A stretch of 64,000 nt of DNA from Allobosea sp. WAO (GTDB taxonomy: Bacteria > Pseudomonadota > Alphaproteobacteria > Rhizobiales > Beijerinckiaceae). The translations under genes and the position numbers were made by a program. The stretch lies in the NCBI RefSeq assembly GCF_001509835.1, contig NZ_JXTJ01000006.1, positions 620,001 through 684,000 on the forward strand, given 5' to 3'. Shown in pieces: positions 48,094-58,658 of this stretch; positions within the stretch are counted from its first letter, which is position 1; the number at the start of each line of letters is the position of its first letter. The notes beneath the pieces were generated by a model. The model was given only the letters and a program-made list of their open reading frames with translations, was not told where the DNA came from and did not search any database.

Positions 48094-48204
48094 CTCACGC
48101 GAGAAGTGATGGCGAAATGCCCAGGTTGGGCCGCCAGCGGACACGCAGGTTGTCGAGCCAGCGCGCGTAATCTAAGGCTCGCCGCTGCTCATCATGGCGG
48201 CGCA

Positions 48205-49107
48205 ATGACCCAAACTGCTGGACCGAATGGCGTTTCCGTCGGGAACTTTGCCGCTGCATTGTTTCTTGCGGTGATGTGGGGCGTTTCGATCCCCGTCACC
48301 AAGCTCGGCTTGCTGACGATCCCGCCTCTCACCTTGACCGGACTGCGCTTCCTGATCGCCGTTCCGCTGATGTTTCTGCTTGCCGTGGGCAGGCAAGGCC
48401 TTCCGCTCAGGGCTTTCCCGCGGGTCGCCGCGCTCGGCGTCCTCGGTATCGGCATCGGGCAGGTGGCCCAGAGCTTCGGCGTGGCCGGGACCTCCGCTTC
48501 AATCGGAACGACGATCTCGGCTGCGATTCCCGCCTTCGTCGTCGTCTTCGCCGCCATACGCCTGCGCCAGCCCGTCACGCTGATCCAGGGCATCGGCATC
48601 GTCGCCGCGTTTGGAGGCATTGCTCTCGTCGCCGCCGGTCGCGGCGACGGCAATTCGGCTGCAACCCAAACCAGCCTGGCTGGTGCAGGCCTGGTGCTGC
48701 TCTCGACCCTGACGATTGCCTTCTACTATGTCTGGAGCGTCGAGCTTTCCGAACGCTATGGGACCGTCGTCGTCGCGGCATGGAGCACCTTGTTCGGTTT
48801 CCTGGCGCTGGCGCCATTCGCCGTTTGGGAGGCATTGAACACCCCGTTCGCCCTGACGGCGGTCGGCATCGGCTCCGCCCTGTACCTCGGCGTGATGGTG
48901 ACCGTAGCCGGCCTGTTTCTCTGGCTCTATTTGCTGCGAACGCTTCCCGCCCGAGTGGCTGCGAGCGTCCAGTATCTCCAGCCGATCGTGGGCGTTGCGG
49001 TCTCCGCGCTGATGTTCGGCGATCAGCTCGGGCCACTCTTCATCTTCGGCGTCGGTCTCGTGCTGACGGGCCTCACGCTCACGGTCGTCAACAAGCGTAC
49101 TGCGTGA
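48205..49107 (+). CDS. EamA/DMT-superfamily transporter
   Basis: The 300-residue protein has ten hydrophobic helices in two EamA repeats. The first starts AAALFLAVMWGVSIPVTKLGLL and contains GVAGTSASIGTTISAAIPAFVVVFA. The second is around LVLLSTLTIAFYYVWSVEL and RVAASVQYLQPIVGVAVSALMFGDQLGP, the conserved motif of the family. Members export amino acids, purines or other metabolites, and this one's cargo is not known. The ATG at 48205 lies at the family start; the frame is open upstream past the flgH terminator but lacks features. Confidence 0.88.
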   Translation: MTQTAGPNGVSVGNFAAALFLAVMWGVSIPVTKLGLLTIPPLTLTGLRFLIAVPLMFLLAVGRQGLPLRAFPRVAALGVLGIGIGQVAQSFGVAGTSASIGTTISAAIPAFVVVFAAIRLRQPVTLIQGIGIVAAFGGIALVAAGRGDGNSAATQTSLAGAGLVLLSTLTIAFYYVWSVELSERYGTVVVAAWSTLFGFLALAPFAVWEALNTPFALTAVGIGSALYLGVMVTVAGLFLWLYLLRTLPARVAASVQYLQPIVGVAVSALMFGDQLGPLFIFGVGLVLTGLTLTVVNKRTA

Positions 49108-49465
49108 ACGTGCCCGCAACGGCTCGAAAGCCGACGTTCATCAAACAAGGACAACCTGACGAGCGCGCGCGAATAGCGGTCGTCTGACTTCGCCCGAAAG
49201 CGGACGTACGTGAAAGAGGTTGTCGACCCAATCAACTGCTCGTACTTGCTTGCCTCGCTGGCGCTCTCGAGATCGTGCCTCGGACCGGTTCGATCCGAGC
49301 CCAGGGCATAGAGCGAGGCTTTTCCGGCCAGTAGGCCGTTTGTACAACCCGACGCGGAGGACTATACTCATCGAGCTGGATCAAGCACCTCCGAGCCCAG
49401 ATGTGGGCTGATGCGCGCCCAAGAATAACAACTCTGTTTTCGGCGACTTCAACAGGAGAGTAACA
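49108..49465. other. Intergenic stretch with repeat fragments
   Basis: About 357 bases. It contains two copies of a short motif around CTCGAAAGCCGACGTTC (49112-49140) and CCCGAAAGCGGACGT (49186-49207), described under the repeats. The last part leads into a promoter for the small secreted protein. No gene is seen. Confidence 0.6.
49112..49140. repeat. Short dispersed intergenic motif, copy 1
   Basis: The motif, roughly CCCGCAACGG-TCGAAAGC-GACGTTC, recurs more degenerately at 49186-49209 and at 51071-51099. The three copies share the GTCGAAAGC core and lie in gene-free DNA. They may be fragments of a genome-wide repeat. Confidence 0.45.
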
Positions 49466-49675
49466 ATGATCAAGTTGTTCGCCGTTGCCTTCGCATTCGT
49501 CTTGGCGTCGTCGGCGCAGGCGATGCCGCTGGCCCCACTCCAACAGCCGGACGGGATTGTCATGCAGGTCCGCGAGGCATGCGGGCCGGGTATGCGCCGG
49601 ACTGCGAATGGTGCTTGCCTCAGAACTCCCGCCCGACGTAGCGCCAGCAGGTGCGCTCGTGGCGTGACCTGCTAA
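49466..49675 (+). CDS. Small secreted cysteine-containing protein (GCG_CRPN-like)
   Basis: The 69-residue protein has a signal peptide (MIKLFAVAFAFVLASSAQAMP), and its short mature part contains four cysteines (EACGPGMR, GACLRTP, SRCARGVTC). Similar short proteins with this REACGPGM..GAC pattern are common in Hyphomicrobiales and carry the GCG_CRPN-type designation. AGGAGAG lies eight bases before the ATG, a strong ribosome-binding site. No role is known to me. The mature chain probably folds through two disulfides outside the cytoplasm. Confidence 0.82.
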   Translation: MIKLFAVAFAFVLASSAQAMPLAPLQQPDGIVMQVREACGPGMRRTANGACLRTPARRSASRCARGVTC

Positions 49676-49998
49676 CGTCGGACGGCTGCTGCGGACCAAC
49701 ACGGCGACCGCCTCGCCAATCCGACGGGACCGACATCCCTCGTTGCCAGCGCAGCGGTGTCCCGATTTCGTCACGCCGACCATTGGCATGGTGCGGGCGC
49801 TCGGCAGGCTGGCGAGACTTGGCCGCCCGACGGGCCTCGGGCGATCGATCTGATCGGCCCCGAGACGACATCACAATCCGCCGCCCGTTCAGCCGTTGAA
49901 GTTCTTGTTCGCAAGGACACGACAAGCCGCCTGATGTGACGAATGTCTCAGTTGGGTGGAGAGCGGTCTTCGCGTATCGCAAAGACCGCCCTCTTCTC
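49676..49998. other. Intergenic stretch, mostly unassigned
   Basis: About 320 bases between the small secreted protein and the GNAT gene. No gene is supported. A short hairpin sits near its right end (see 49963-49989). Confidence 0.5.
49963..49989. terminator. Possible bidirectional hairpin downstream of the GNAT gene
   Basis: GCGGTCTT and AAGACCGC form an eight-base stem with an 11-base loop just beyond the GNAT stop. A pyrimidine-rich tract CCTCTTCTCTT follows on the plus strand. There is no real T-run on the minus side, so the role as terminator is unproven. Confidence 0.35.
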
Positions 49999-50496
49999 TT
50001 AGGTCGCGTCGAACCCGGCGTGGAATGCGACTTCGCCCTTTGGCGCAATGGCCGTGAACACCAATCGCTGGAAATACTCGGGCGGCACGTCACCATACCG
50101 GAGTTCAGGATCACTCATGAACCCGAAGCGGCTGTAGTAGGCGGGGTCGCCGAGGACGACGCAGCCTTGCGCGTTCAAGCGTCTAAGTCGGTCAAGGCCA
50201 TCGCGGATTAAGGCCTGGCCGATGCCTTTCCGCTGCTGATTGGGCCAGATCGAGACCGGGCCAAGGCCATACCAGCCCTTCGCCGTGCCGTTGACCTTAA
50301 CTGGCGAGAACGCAACATGGCCGACGATCTCGCCGTCCATGATGGCGACGAGGGAAACGGTCAACGCTCCTGCTTTCCGCAAAGCCTCGACGATCGCGGC
50401 CTCGGTCTGACTGCTATGGAGCATGTCCTTGAATGCGGCAGCTGTCAGGCTTCGGATCGTGTCGGTGTCTTCTGGGCACTCCAAACGGATTTGCAT
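49999..50496 (-). CDS. GNAT-family acetyltransferase, likely partner of the YjhX-type toxin
   Basis: The 165-residue protein has a GNAT fold: an N-terminal IRLECPEDTDTIRSL start, the central strand GPVSIWPNQQRKGIGQALIRDGL with the acetyl-CoA pyrophosphate loop QQRKGIG, and VLGDPAYYSRFGF later, as in the YhbS/YjhQ group. AGGAG lies seven bases before the ATG. It begins 19 bases after the yjhX-like gene on the same strand. In E. coli the yjhX toxin is paired with the acetyltransferase-like yjhQ antitoxin, so this protein is the likely antitoxin. Whether it acts by acetylation or binding is not visible. Confidence 0.88.
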   Translation of the reverse strand: MQIRLECPEDTDTIRSLTAAAFKDMLHSSQTEAAIVEALRKAGALTVSLVAIMDGEIVGHVAFSPVKVNGTAKGWYGLGPVSIWPNQQRKGIGQALIRDGLDRLRRLNAQGCVVLGDPAYYSRFGFMSDPELRYGDVPPEYFQRLVFTAIAPKGEVAFHAGFDAT

Positions 50497-50515
50497 GGAA
50501 GTCTCCTATCGTTGT

Positions 50516-50773
50516 TCAGCGATTGTCAGTTTGCGAGCGCACAGCTTCCCGGCCTCGCCGCGAGACGCGGTAAGGACTGGAAGCTCGGGACTCGATCAGG
50601 CGTTTGCGATGCAGTCTTGCGAAGACCTCAAGCGTGCAGTCGGTCAGCAGGTGACCGTCTCGCGTGAAGCACTCGATATGAGAAATCCTGCCGTTGTCGC
50701 AACGTTGATGACGGATGAAGCCGCCTTGGGCGAGCACGTGAAGCACGCGCTGCTCGCTCCGCGAAATGTTCAT
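50516..50773 (-). CDS. yjhX: YjhX-family (UPF0386) toxin-like protein
   Basis: The 85-residue protein is closely related in pattern to E. coli YjhX (UPF0386, PF09857). It shares NISRSEQRVLHVLAQGG, IECFTRDGHLLTDCTLEVF, LHRKRLIES, PYRVSRRGREAVRSQTDNR and the conserved QxDNR end. E. coli YjhX is a reported toxin that targets topoisomerase I. The fold is a winged-helix-like DNA-binding unit. It is first in a two-gene operon with a GNAT acetyltransferase. No mutation is evident, so the pair is probably intact. Confidence 0.9.
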   Translation of the reverse strand: MNISRSEQRVLHVLAQGGFIRHQRCDNGRISHIECFTRDGHLLTDCTLEVFARLHRKRLIESRASSPYRVSRRGREAVRSQTDNR

Positions 50774-51222
50774 TCTGGTGAGCCTGTGATAGAATCCATG
50801 ACAAGCATCAGCATTGGGCTCTACGCTGCGCGCAGATCCCTCCCGAATGCTTCGACATGTCTCGTCAATTCGAGACGGTCAGCGGATTCTCACAAGCTCT
50901 AACATGGACACTTCCCATGCGTCGTTCAGACAGACGCGACCCTTCTTAGTTTCCTCCGTAGGGTATGGCAATGCTGTGGCCGCATCAGTGTTGGCTTCCA
51001 TGCCGTCACAGGCCTATGGCCGAACCCGTCGACTCGGTGGCGCGGCATCGGCTCGTTTCGCCTCCTCAAAGGTCCGCGACGGGTCGAAAGCAGAAGCTCG
51101 GCGGCACAATCCCGTTCATGCCGACGCCCGCCTATCGCTGACATCGACGCACTGCCCGACGGCCGACCCGGTGGCTAGCACAGATGGCCGCGCCTTTCGC
51201 GGTCATCTCGCCCTATCCAAGC
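50774..51222. other. Gene-free stretch with repeat fragment
   Basis: About 450 bases between the yjhX-like gene and the lipid-kinase gene. No open frame has codon use or ribosome-binding signals that support a gene. It contains a third copy of the dispersed motif at 51071-51099. Confidence 0.55.
51071..51099. repeat. Short dispersed intergenic motif, third copy
   Basis: GGTCCGCGACGGGTCGAAAG-CAGAAGCTC matches the motif at 49112-49140 at most positions, including the GGGTCGAAAGC core. Confidence 0.45.
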
Positions 51223-52152
51223 TCATCTGTGGAACAGGGGCATTGGAATTGGCCCCGCGCGAGGATCGGGCTCGGGCGCGAAGATCGCGACGGCCCCCGG
51301 ATGAACCTTGAAATGGGCGGGCGTCGCCGTGACGATCTCGCCGTCGGTGTTCACCGGCATCGGCCGCTTGGTCAGGATGTCGAACTCGACGCAGCGCGCG
51401 GTGCGCACTTCCTGCCAGGCTCCGTGCGTGCCCGACCTGAAAGACCGCAACATCAGCGCCAGCTTCCAGAGGTTCTTGAGTTCGAGGCTGTAGAGATCGA
51501 GATGGCCGTCATCGATCTCGGCGTCGTCCCGGACGACATTTCCGCCGCCATAATGCCTGCCGTTGCCGATCGCGATCTGGAAGGTGTCGACCTCGGTCGT
51601 CCGGCCCTTCTCGGTGATCGTGGCGTGAAAGCGCGAGGCCTTGGTCAGCACCTTCGAGGCGGCGAGCGCATAGCCGAGGCGCCCGAAGCGCTTCTTCAGC
51701 GTCGGATCGAGGCCTTGCGCGAGCTCGCTGCTCAGGCCGATGCTGGCGACGTTGAAGAAGGCGTGGCCGTTGACCGTGCCCATGTCGATGCGGCGCGTCT
51801 GCCCTTCGGCGATCACCCGCGCAGCCGCGGTCAGATCCATCGGGATCGCAAGCGTCCGGGCGAGGTCGTTCGCCGTCCCCATCGGCATGATGCCGAGCGG
51901 CAGGCCGCTCTCCATCACGGCCATCGCGCCGGAGGAGATCGAGCCGTCGCCGCCGCAGATCACGATCAGATCGGCGATGCTGCGCAGCCGCACGATGTCG
52001 CGCGCGATCTCCGGCAGGGCCTCGAAGGTCTCGATCGTGACGTCGACCCCGGCCTGCTCCAGCTGCCTGAAGGGACCGTCGAGCGATTCCTGCCCGCGCC
52101 GCGCCTTCGGGTTGCGCAGAACAAGGGCGCGTTTGCGTTCAGCCTGCTTCAT
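51223..52152 (-). CDS. Diacylglycerol-kinase-like lipid kinase (YegS/DgkB type)
   Basis: The 309-residue protein is a DAGK_cat-family lipid kinase. The ATP-binding GGDGSIS motif (about 67-73), the GTANDLARTL motif (92-101) and the later VNTDGEIV match the family. The N-terminal ALVLRNPKARRG is also typical. Such enzymes phosphorylate lipid alcohols such as diacylglycerol or phosphatidylglycerol, and may attach to the membrane peripherally. It is a single gene downstream of oxyR on the same strand, with about 130 bp between. Confidence 0.92.
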   Translation of the reverse strand: MKQAERKRALVLRNPKARRGQESLDGPFRQLEQAGVDVTIETFEALPEIARDIVRLRSIADLIVICGGDGSISSGAMAVMESGLPLGIMPMGTANDLARTLAIPMDLTAAARVIAEGQTRRIDMGTVNGHAFFNVASIGLSSELAQGLDPTLKKRFGRLGYALAASKVLTKASRFHATITEKGRTTEVDTFQIAIGNGRHYGGGNVVRDDAEIDDGHLDLYSLELKNLWKLALMLRSFRSGTHGAWQEVRTARCVEFDILTKRPMPVNTDGEIVTATPAHFKVHPGAVAIFAPEPDPRAGPIPMPLFHR

Positions 52153-52284
52153 CGGGACCGTTCTCGTGGCGGGGCAGCCGGGCTCACTTGGGAGTGCAGG
52201 CGCTCGGATTCAATCGCCGCGGAGGGCATGCAGCGTGGCTGCCTACGCCGGCGCTCGCAGGCCCAAGACCGGTGAAGCGTCGCC

Positions 52285-53229
52285 TCACGCCTCCATGTCG
52301 GTGATGGCAGCAGAGTTTCCGCGTGCCTGCCGCAGCGCGCCGGCGGACTGGCGGACCATCTCGGAGATCTCGAGCAGTTGCCGCGCCAGCGGGCTGGTCT
52401 TGCGCCAGACCATACCGATGGTCCGCGAGGGTTCCGGCGTGCCGAAATGGGTGACCGAGACCGAGGCCGAGCGCGTCTCGACCGACACGGCCATCTCCGG
52501 GATCAGCGTGACGCCTAGTCCGGCATCGACCATCTGCACGAGCGTCGAGAGGGAACTGGCATCCAGAAGATCGCGCGAGGCTATCGTGCGCGGCTTGGCA
52601 TTGCAGAACGAAAGCGCCTGCTCGCGAAAGCAGTGGCCTTCTTCGAGCAGCAGCAGCCGCATCTCGCTGAGCGCCTCGGGAGCGGGGGGAGGCTTGCCTT
52701 CGTCCTCGCGCGGCCGCACCAGGACGAAGCGCTCGGTGAACAGCGCGACCTCGGTGAGCGAGGGTTCGGAGACGGGCAGGGCGACGATCGCCATGTCGAG
52801 CCGGCCCTCGTTCAGCTCCTGGACCAGTTTTGGGGTCAGCGTCTCGCGGACATTGAGGTCGAGGCCGTCATGCATCCGGGTCAGGTCGCCGATCAGGCCT
52901 GGCAGCAGATAGGGCGCGACCGTCGGAATCACGCCGATGCGCAGGCGCGTCAGCTGCCCATCCCGGGAGGCGTGCGCATAGCTTTCGAGTTCGTCGAGCG
53001 CGCGCAGGATGTCCCAGGCCCGCGCCCCGATCTCCTCGCCGAAGCTGGTCAGCCGGACCTGGCGCCTGTCCCTTTCGAAGAGCTCGGCACCCAGTTCCTC
53101 CTCCAGCGCCTTGATCTGCTGCGACAGTGCGGGCTGCGAGATGGCGCAGGCTTCCGCCGCCCGGCCGAAATGGCCGTGCTGCGCCAGGGCCTCGAAATAG
53201 CGGAGCTGCTTGAAAGTCAGATTTGTCAT
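52285..53229 (-). CDS. oxyR: Hydrogen peroxide-responsive regulator OxyR
   Basis: The 314-residue LysR-type regulator has a winged helix-turn-helix N-terminus (LTFKQLRYFEALAQHGHFGRAAEACAISQPALSQQIKALEEELG). In the effector domain, two redox cysteines (Cys 200 and Cys 209 in EEGHCFREQALSFCN) match the OxyR disulfide switch. It is divergent from katG, the usual pairing for peroxide response. On oxidation it should activate katG. A candidate symmetric site lies at its own start. Confidence 0.95.
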   Translation of the reverse strand: MTNLTFKQLRYFEALAQHGHFGRAAEACAISQPALSQQIKALEEELGAELFERDRRQVRLTSFGEEIGARAWDILRALDELESYAHASRDGQLTRLRIGVIPTVAPYLLPGLIGDLTRMHDGLDLNVRETLTPKLVQELNEGRLDMAIVALPVSEPSLTEVALFTERFVLVRPREDEGKPPPAPEALSEMRLLLLEEGHCFREQALSFCNAKPRTIASRDLLDASSLSTLVQMVDAGLGVTLIPEMAVSVETRSASVSVTHFGTPEPSRTIGMVWRKTSPLARQLLEISEMVRQSAGALRQARGNSAAITDMEA

Positions 53230-53242
53230 AATCCCAACTTAT
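53228..53242. promoter_or_regulatory. Candidate OxyR half-site pair
   Basis: ATAA-TCCCAAC-TTAT is a dyad with seven-base spacing, overlapping the oxyR start codon and about 90 bases before katG. OxyR sites in alphaproteobacteria have ATAG/CTAT-type halves with this spacing. The match is approximate. Confidence 0.4.
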
Positions 53243-53268
53243 CGTCGTGATCAGAAAATCGGAATTAA

Positions 53269-55506
<2,238 letters not shown>

Positions 55507-55575
55507 TTATGAAGGGTTTGCCCGGCCGCCGCGATCAGCGGCAGCCGGGCCGAACGGCTTTCGCACTGAATGCGA

Positions 55576-55608
55576 AAAAGGCCCCGCAGCGCCGCTGCGG
55601 GGCCTTTT
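55576..55608. terminator. Bidirectional terminator between katG and dksA
   Basis: Perfect 15-base stem (AAAAGGCCCCGCAGC / GCTGCGGGGCCTTTT) with a GCC loop. It has T runs in both directions and lies between the convergent katG and dksA genes. Confidence 0.93.
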
Positions 55609-55635
55609 CGGTGGAGGTGGTATCGCTGCCGCGTC

Positions 55636-56058
55636 TCAGTCGTCGCGGAAGACGCGCTCGTTGCGCTCGTGGCGCTCCTGGGCTTCGAGCGAAAGCGTCG
55701 CGATCGGACGGGCTTCCAGGCGCTTCAACGAGATCGGCTCGCCGGTATCCTCGCAAAAGCCATAGGTGCCGTCATCGATGCGGGCGACTGCCGATTCGAT
55801 CTTGGAGATCAGCTTGCGCTGGCGGTCGCGGGCCCGAAGCTCGATGGCACGGTCCGTTTCGGACGAGGCGCGATCGGCGATGTCGGGGTGGTTTTCGCTT
55901 TCGCTCTGCAGGGTGACCAGGGTTTCCTTGGCCTCCTTCAGGATCTCCTCCTTCCAGGCCAGCAGCTTGCTGCGGAAATACTCACGCTGCCGTTCGTTCA
56001 TGAACGGTTCTTTTTCTGACGGCTTGTAGTCGGGATCGAGGGTGGTCTGCTTCGACAT
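55636..56058 (-). CDS. dksA: RNA polymerase-binding transcription factor DksA
   Basis: The 140-residue protein has a helical coiled coil (about 20-95) ending with the RDRQRKLISKIESAVARIDDGTYGFCEDTGEPIS transition, and DIADRASSETD at the coiled-coil tip region with the two acidic residues used in the polymerase channel. The zinc-finger region keeps only one of the four usual cysteines (Cys 102; the other positions are Thr 105, Ser 123 and Ala 126), as in DksA of several alphaproteobacteria. It modulates transcription with ppGpp. Confidence 0.95.
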   Translation of the reverse strand: MSKQTTLDPDYKPSEKEPFMNERQREYFRSKLLAWKEEILKEAKETLVTLQSESENHPDIADRASSETDRAIELRARDRQRKLISKIESAVARIDDGTYGFCEDTGEPISLKRLEARPIATLSLEAQERHERNERVFRDD

Positions 56059-56205
56059 GTGCAGGCTTTCTCAATTCACGCTGCTCGACGACCCCCTCCG
56101 GCATTGCCGTGGGGGCCGCCGATTTGGCGCCCTTATAGCGATTGGTCTCCTTCGTAACAATCTGCTTTCGCGTAGCCGTGATCGGCGCGGCAAGTAACCG
56201 TAAAG

Positions 56206-57210
56206 TCAGAGAAAACCGGCGATGGCGGCGGCGATGTCGGCCTCGACCAGCCGCGCTATCCCCAGCCTGTAGTGGCTGTGGTCGAAATAATTGTCCGGCT
56301 CGCGATTCTCCTTGCGGTCGACGCGCCAGTCGATCAGGGCGGTGCGCGGGCGGCTCGCGGCGAGCTCGGCGAAGGCGTTGCGGCAGGCGGCGTCGGCCGC
56401 GGCATCGGCGCTGCCGGGGACCGGCAGGGCGCTGACGAAGTTCGGTGGGCGCAACAGCACGACCGGCACATCGGGAGCCAGGCGGGCGAGCAGGGCGCGT
56501 AGTTGCTCTGCCGCCGGGAAAGGACCGGTGGCGTTGCCGCCGCCGGTCTGGATCGGCTCCAGCAGGCGGGCACGGCGGGCCGGATCGCTGTGGAAGCCCT
56601 GGACCTCGTAGCCTTCCTCGTAGTTCCAGAAACCGTCCGGGCGGGCGCGCTGCGGTGCCTTCGCCGTCTGGTAACGCAGCCGGCGTGGCAATTCCTCAAG
56701 CACGTCGAAGCGCAGCAGCCCGGCGAAATAGGCCGTCGGCGAGCGCTCGAACAGCCAGAACGGGAAGGGCTTGTCGACCGGCAGGGCGGCGTCGGGCGTA
56801 CACCAGCGCACGTCGATGCCGACCACGAGCGCGGCGGCCGGCTCCTTGCGATGGCGCAGGAACCAGTCGAGCAGGACGAGGCTCTCGCGCGGGCCGGTCG
56901 CCGGGGCGATCAGCGAGACGAAGGGGATGCCGGTCTGCTGCTTCAGTGCCTCCGGCGAGACGAGTTGGATATGCGAGTTGCCGAAGATCGCGCCGCGGAA
57001 CTCCGGATCGCGGCCGCGGCTGGCGGCGGCGGTGCGCGGCCCCTGCGGACTGACGCCGGCCTTCAGCGTCAGGGGCGAACGACCGCTGTCATAGGGATCG
57101 ATCAAAAAGGCGAGCGCCAGCAGCGCCAGGGCGAGCCCGGCCGCCGCCAGCGCGAAGGCGGCCGTGAAGCCGCGCCAGCGCGCCTCAGAACTGGAAGTAG
57201 ATGAACTCAT
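56206..57210 (-). CDS. SGNH-like periplasmic partner of the MBOAT protein
   Basis: This is a 334-residue protein. An N-terminal membrane anchor (GFTAAFALAAAGLALALLALAFLID) precedes a soluble domain with FGNSHIQLVSPEAL (nucleophile-type Ser) and a late DNYFDHSHYRLGIARL (Asp/His pair), consistent with the SGNH/AlgX-like hydrolase fold. Such proteins act with MBOAT membrane acyltransferases to O-acylate extracellular glycans, as AlgX/AlgJ do with AlgI. It overlaps the upstream MBOAT gene by 26 bases. I cannot name the glycan. Confidence 0.78.
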   Translation of the reverse strand: MSSSTSSSEARWRGFTAAFALAAAGLALALLALAFLIDPYDSGRSPLTLKAGVSPQGPRTAAASRGRDPEFRGAIFGNSHIQLVSPEALKQQTGIPFVSLIAPATGPRESLVLLDWFLRHRKEPAAALVVGIDVRWCTPDAALPVDKPFPFWLFERSPTAYFAGLLRFDVLEELPRRLRYQTAKAPQRARPDGFWNYEEGYEVQGFHSDPARRARLLEPIQTGGGNATGPFPAAEQLRALLARLAPDVPVVLLRPPNFVSALPVPGSADAAADAACRNAFAELAASRPRTALIDWRVDRKENREPDNYFDHSHYRLGIARLVEADIAAAIAGFL

Positions 57211-58558
57211 AATTGGCGTCGTCGCCGATCTTGAACAGCACCAGCACGAAGAGGATCGCGGTCGCGACGGCGAGCCAGCGGGCCGGGGGCAGCTTCCAGG
57301 CCAGCGCCCAGGCTGTCGGGCCGATGATCGCCACGGCGGCGGCCGGCAGCAGCGCCCGCCATTTGAAGCCGGCGCCGCCGGGGTTCAGGCCGAGCAGACC
57401 CTTGTAGATGGCGAGTGCCGCATCGAACGAGGTGGCGCGGAACAGCACCCAGGAGAAGGCGACGAACAGGAAGGTGAGGGCCCAGCCGAGCAGCTGCGGC
57501 ATCGGTAGTCCGGCGCGGCGCCAGAGCACGCCGCTCGCCAGCACCACGCCATGGGCGGCGCCCCAGGCGACGAAGTTGAGCCCGGCGCCATGCCAGAGGC
57601 CACCGAGCGCCATGGTGGCGAAGAGCGCCCAGAGCTGCAGCGGCAGGCCGTGGCGCGAGCCGCCGAGCGGAATGTAGAGATAGTCGCGCAGGAAGCGCGA
57701 CAGCGTCATGTGCCAGCGCCGCCAGAAGTCCTGCAGGCTGACAGATCGGTAGGGCGTATCGAAGTTCTGCGGCAGCACCACGCCGAAAAGCAGCGCGAGG
57801 CCGAGCGCCATGTCGGTGTAGCCGGAAAAGTCGAAATAGATCTGGAAGGTGAAGGCGAGCGTCGCCTGCCAGGCCTCGCCGAAAGCGATCGCATTGCCTT
57901 GCGCTGCCGCTGCGAAGACCGGATTGGCGTATTCCGCCAGCGGGTCGCCGAGCAGGACCTTCTTGGCGAGGCCGATGGTCAGCAGGATCAGGCCGCGGGC
58001 GATGCGTTCGGCGGCGTCGGAGCGCAGATAGGGGCGCTCGTCGAACTGGTGCATGATCTCGCGCCAGCGCACCAGCGGCCCGGCCAGCACCTGCGGGAAG
58101 AAGGCGATGTAGAGCGCATAGCGCACCAGATCGTAGCGCGGCGCTTCGCCCCGGCGCAGATCGGTCAGATACATCACATGGTGGAAGGTGAAGAAGGAAA
58201 TGCCGAGCGGCAGGGCGATGTCGAGCTTCGGTGCCGACAATCCCGGAATCATCCCAGCAAGATCGGCGAAGAAGTTGAAGTATTTGAACAGCGCCAGCAC
58301 GGCGAGGTTGCCGACGATGGCGAGCGTGATCAGCGCGCCCGCCTTGGTCTTCTGGAAGGCCTCGGCGATCAGCCAGTTGAGCAGGATCGAGAAGCCGAGC
58401 AGCGGCACGAAGCGCCAGTCCCAATAGCCGTAGAAGGCGAAGGACAGTCCGGCCAGGAGCGGTAGCCGCCAAGCCGGCGCGAAGCGCTCGACCAGCCAAT
58501 GCAGGGCGAGGGCGAGCGGCAGGAAACCGAGCAGGAAGACGAAGGAGTTGAACAGCAT
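57185..58558 (-). CDS. MBOAT-family O-acyltransferase (AlgI/DltB-like)
   Basis: The 457-residue polytopic membrane protein carries the AlgI pattern: PLLGFSILLNWLIAEAF, FFTFHHVMYLTDL, DFSGYTDMALGLALLFGV, SLQDFWRRWHMTLSRFLRDY and GLWHGAGLNFVAWGAAHG, which includes the catalytic-type histidine. These enzymes move acyl groups across the membrane to polysaccharides. It overlaps the following gene (SGNH-like) by 26 bases, so the two are a functional pair. No polymer biosynthesis genes adjoin. The modified glycan is unknown. Confidence 0.93.
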   Translation of the reverse strand: MLFNSFVFLLGFLPLALALHWLVERFAPAWRLPLLAGLSFAFYGYWDWRFVPLLGFSILLNWLIAEAFQKTKAGALITLAIVGNLAVLALFKYFNFFADLAGMIPGLSAPKLDIALPLGISFFTFHHVMYLTDLRRGEAPRYDLVRYALYIAFFPQVLAGPLVRWREIMHQFDERPYLRSDAAERIARGLILLTIGLAKKVLLGDPLAEYANPVFAAAAQGNAIAFGEAWQATLAFTFQIYFDFSGYTDMALGLALLFGVVLPQNFDTPYRSVSLQDFWRRWHMTLSRFLRDYLYIPLGGSRHGLPLQLWALFATMALGGLWHGAGLNFVAWGAAHGVVLASGVLWRRAGLPMPQLLGWALTFLFVAFSWVLFRATSFDAALAIYKGLLGLNPGGAGFKWRALLPAAAVAIIGPTAWALAWKLPPARWLAVATAILFVLVLFKIGDDANYEFIYFQF

Positions 58559-58658
58559 CGGGCGCGAGCGGGCGGCGGGAGAGGGCCGCCTTAGACGATT
58601 ATCGTCGCGCTGTCATGGGCGGGCGTGGGCTCGTCGGCGTCGCAGCCCGCCCTTTACT

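Noticed and set aside
50814..51311. Plus-strand open frame of 165 codons in the gap after the yjhX-like gene
   Set aside because: No start signal, no homology pattern, and it runs into the lipid-kinase gene on the other strand.
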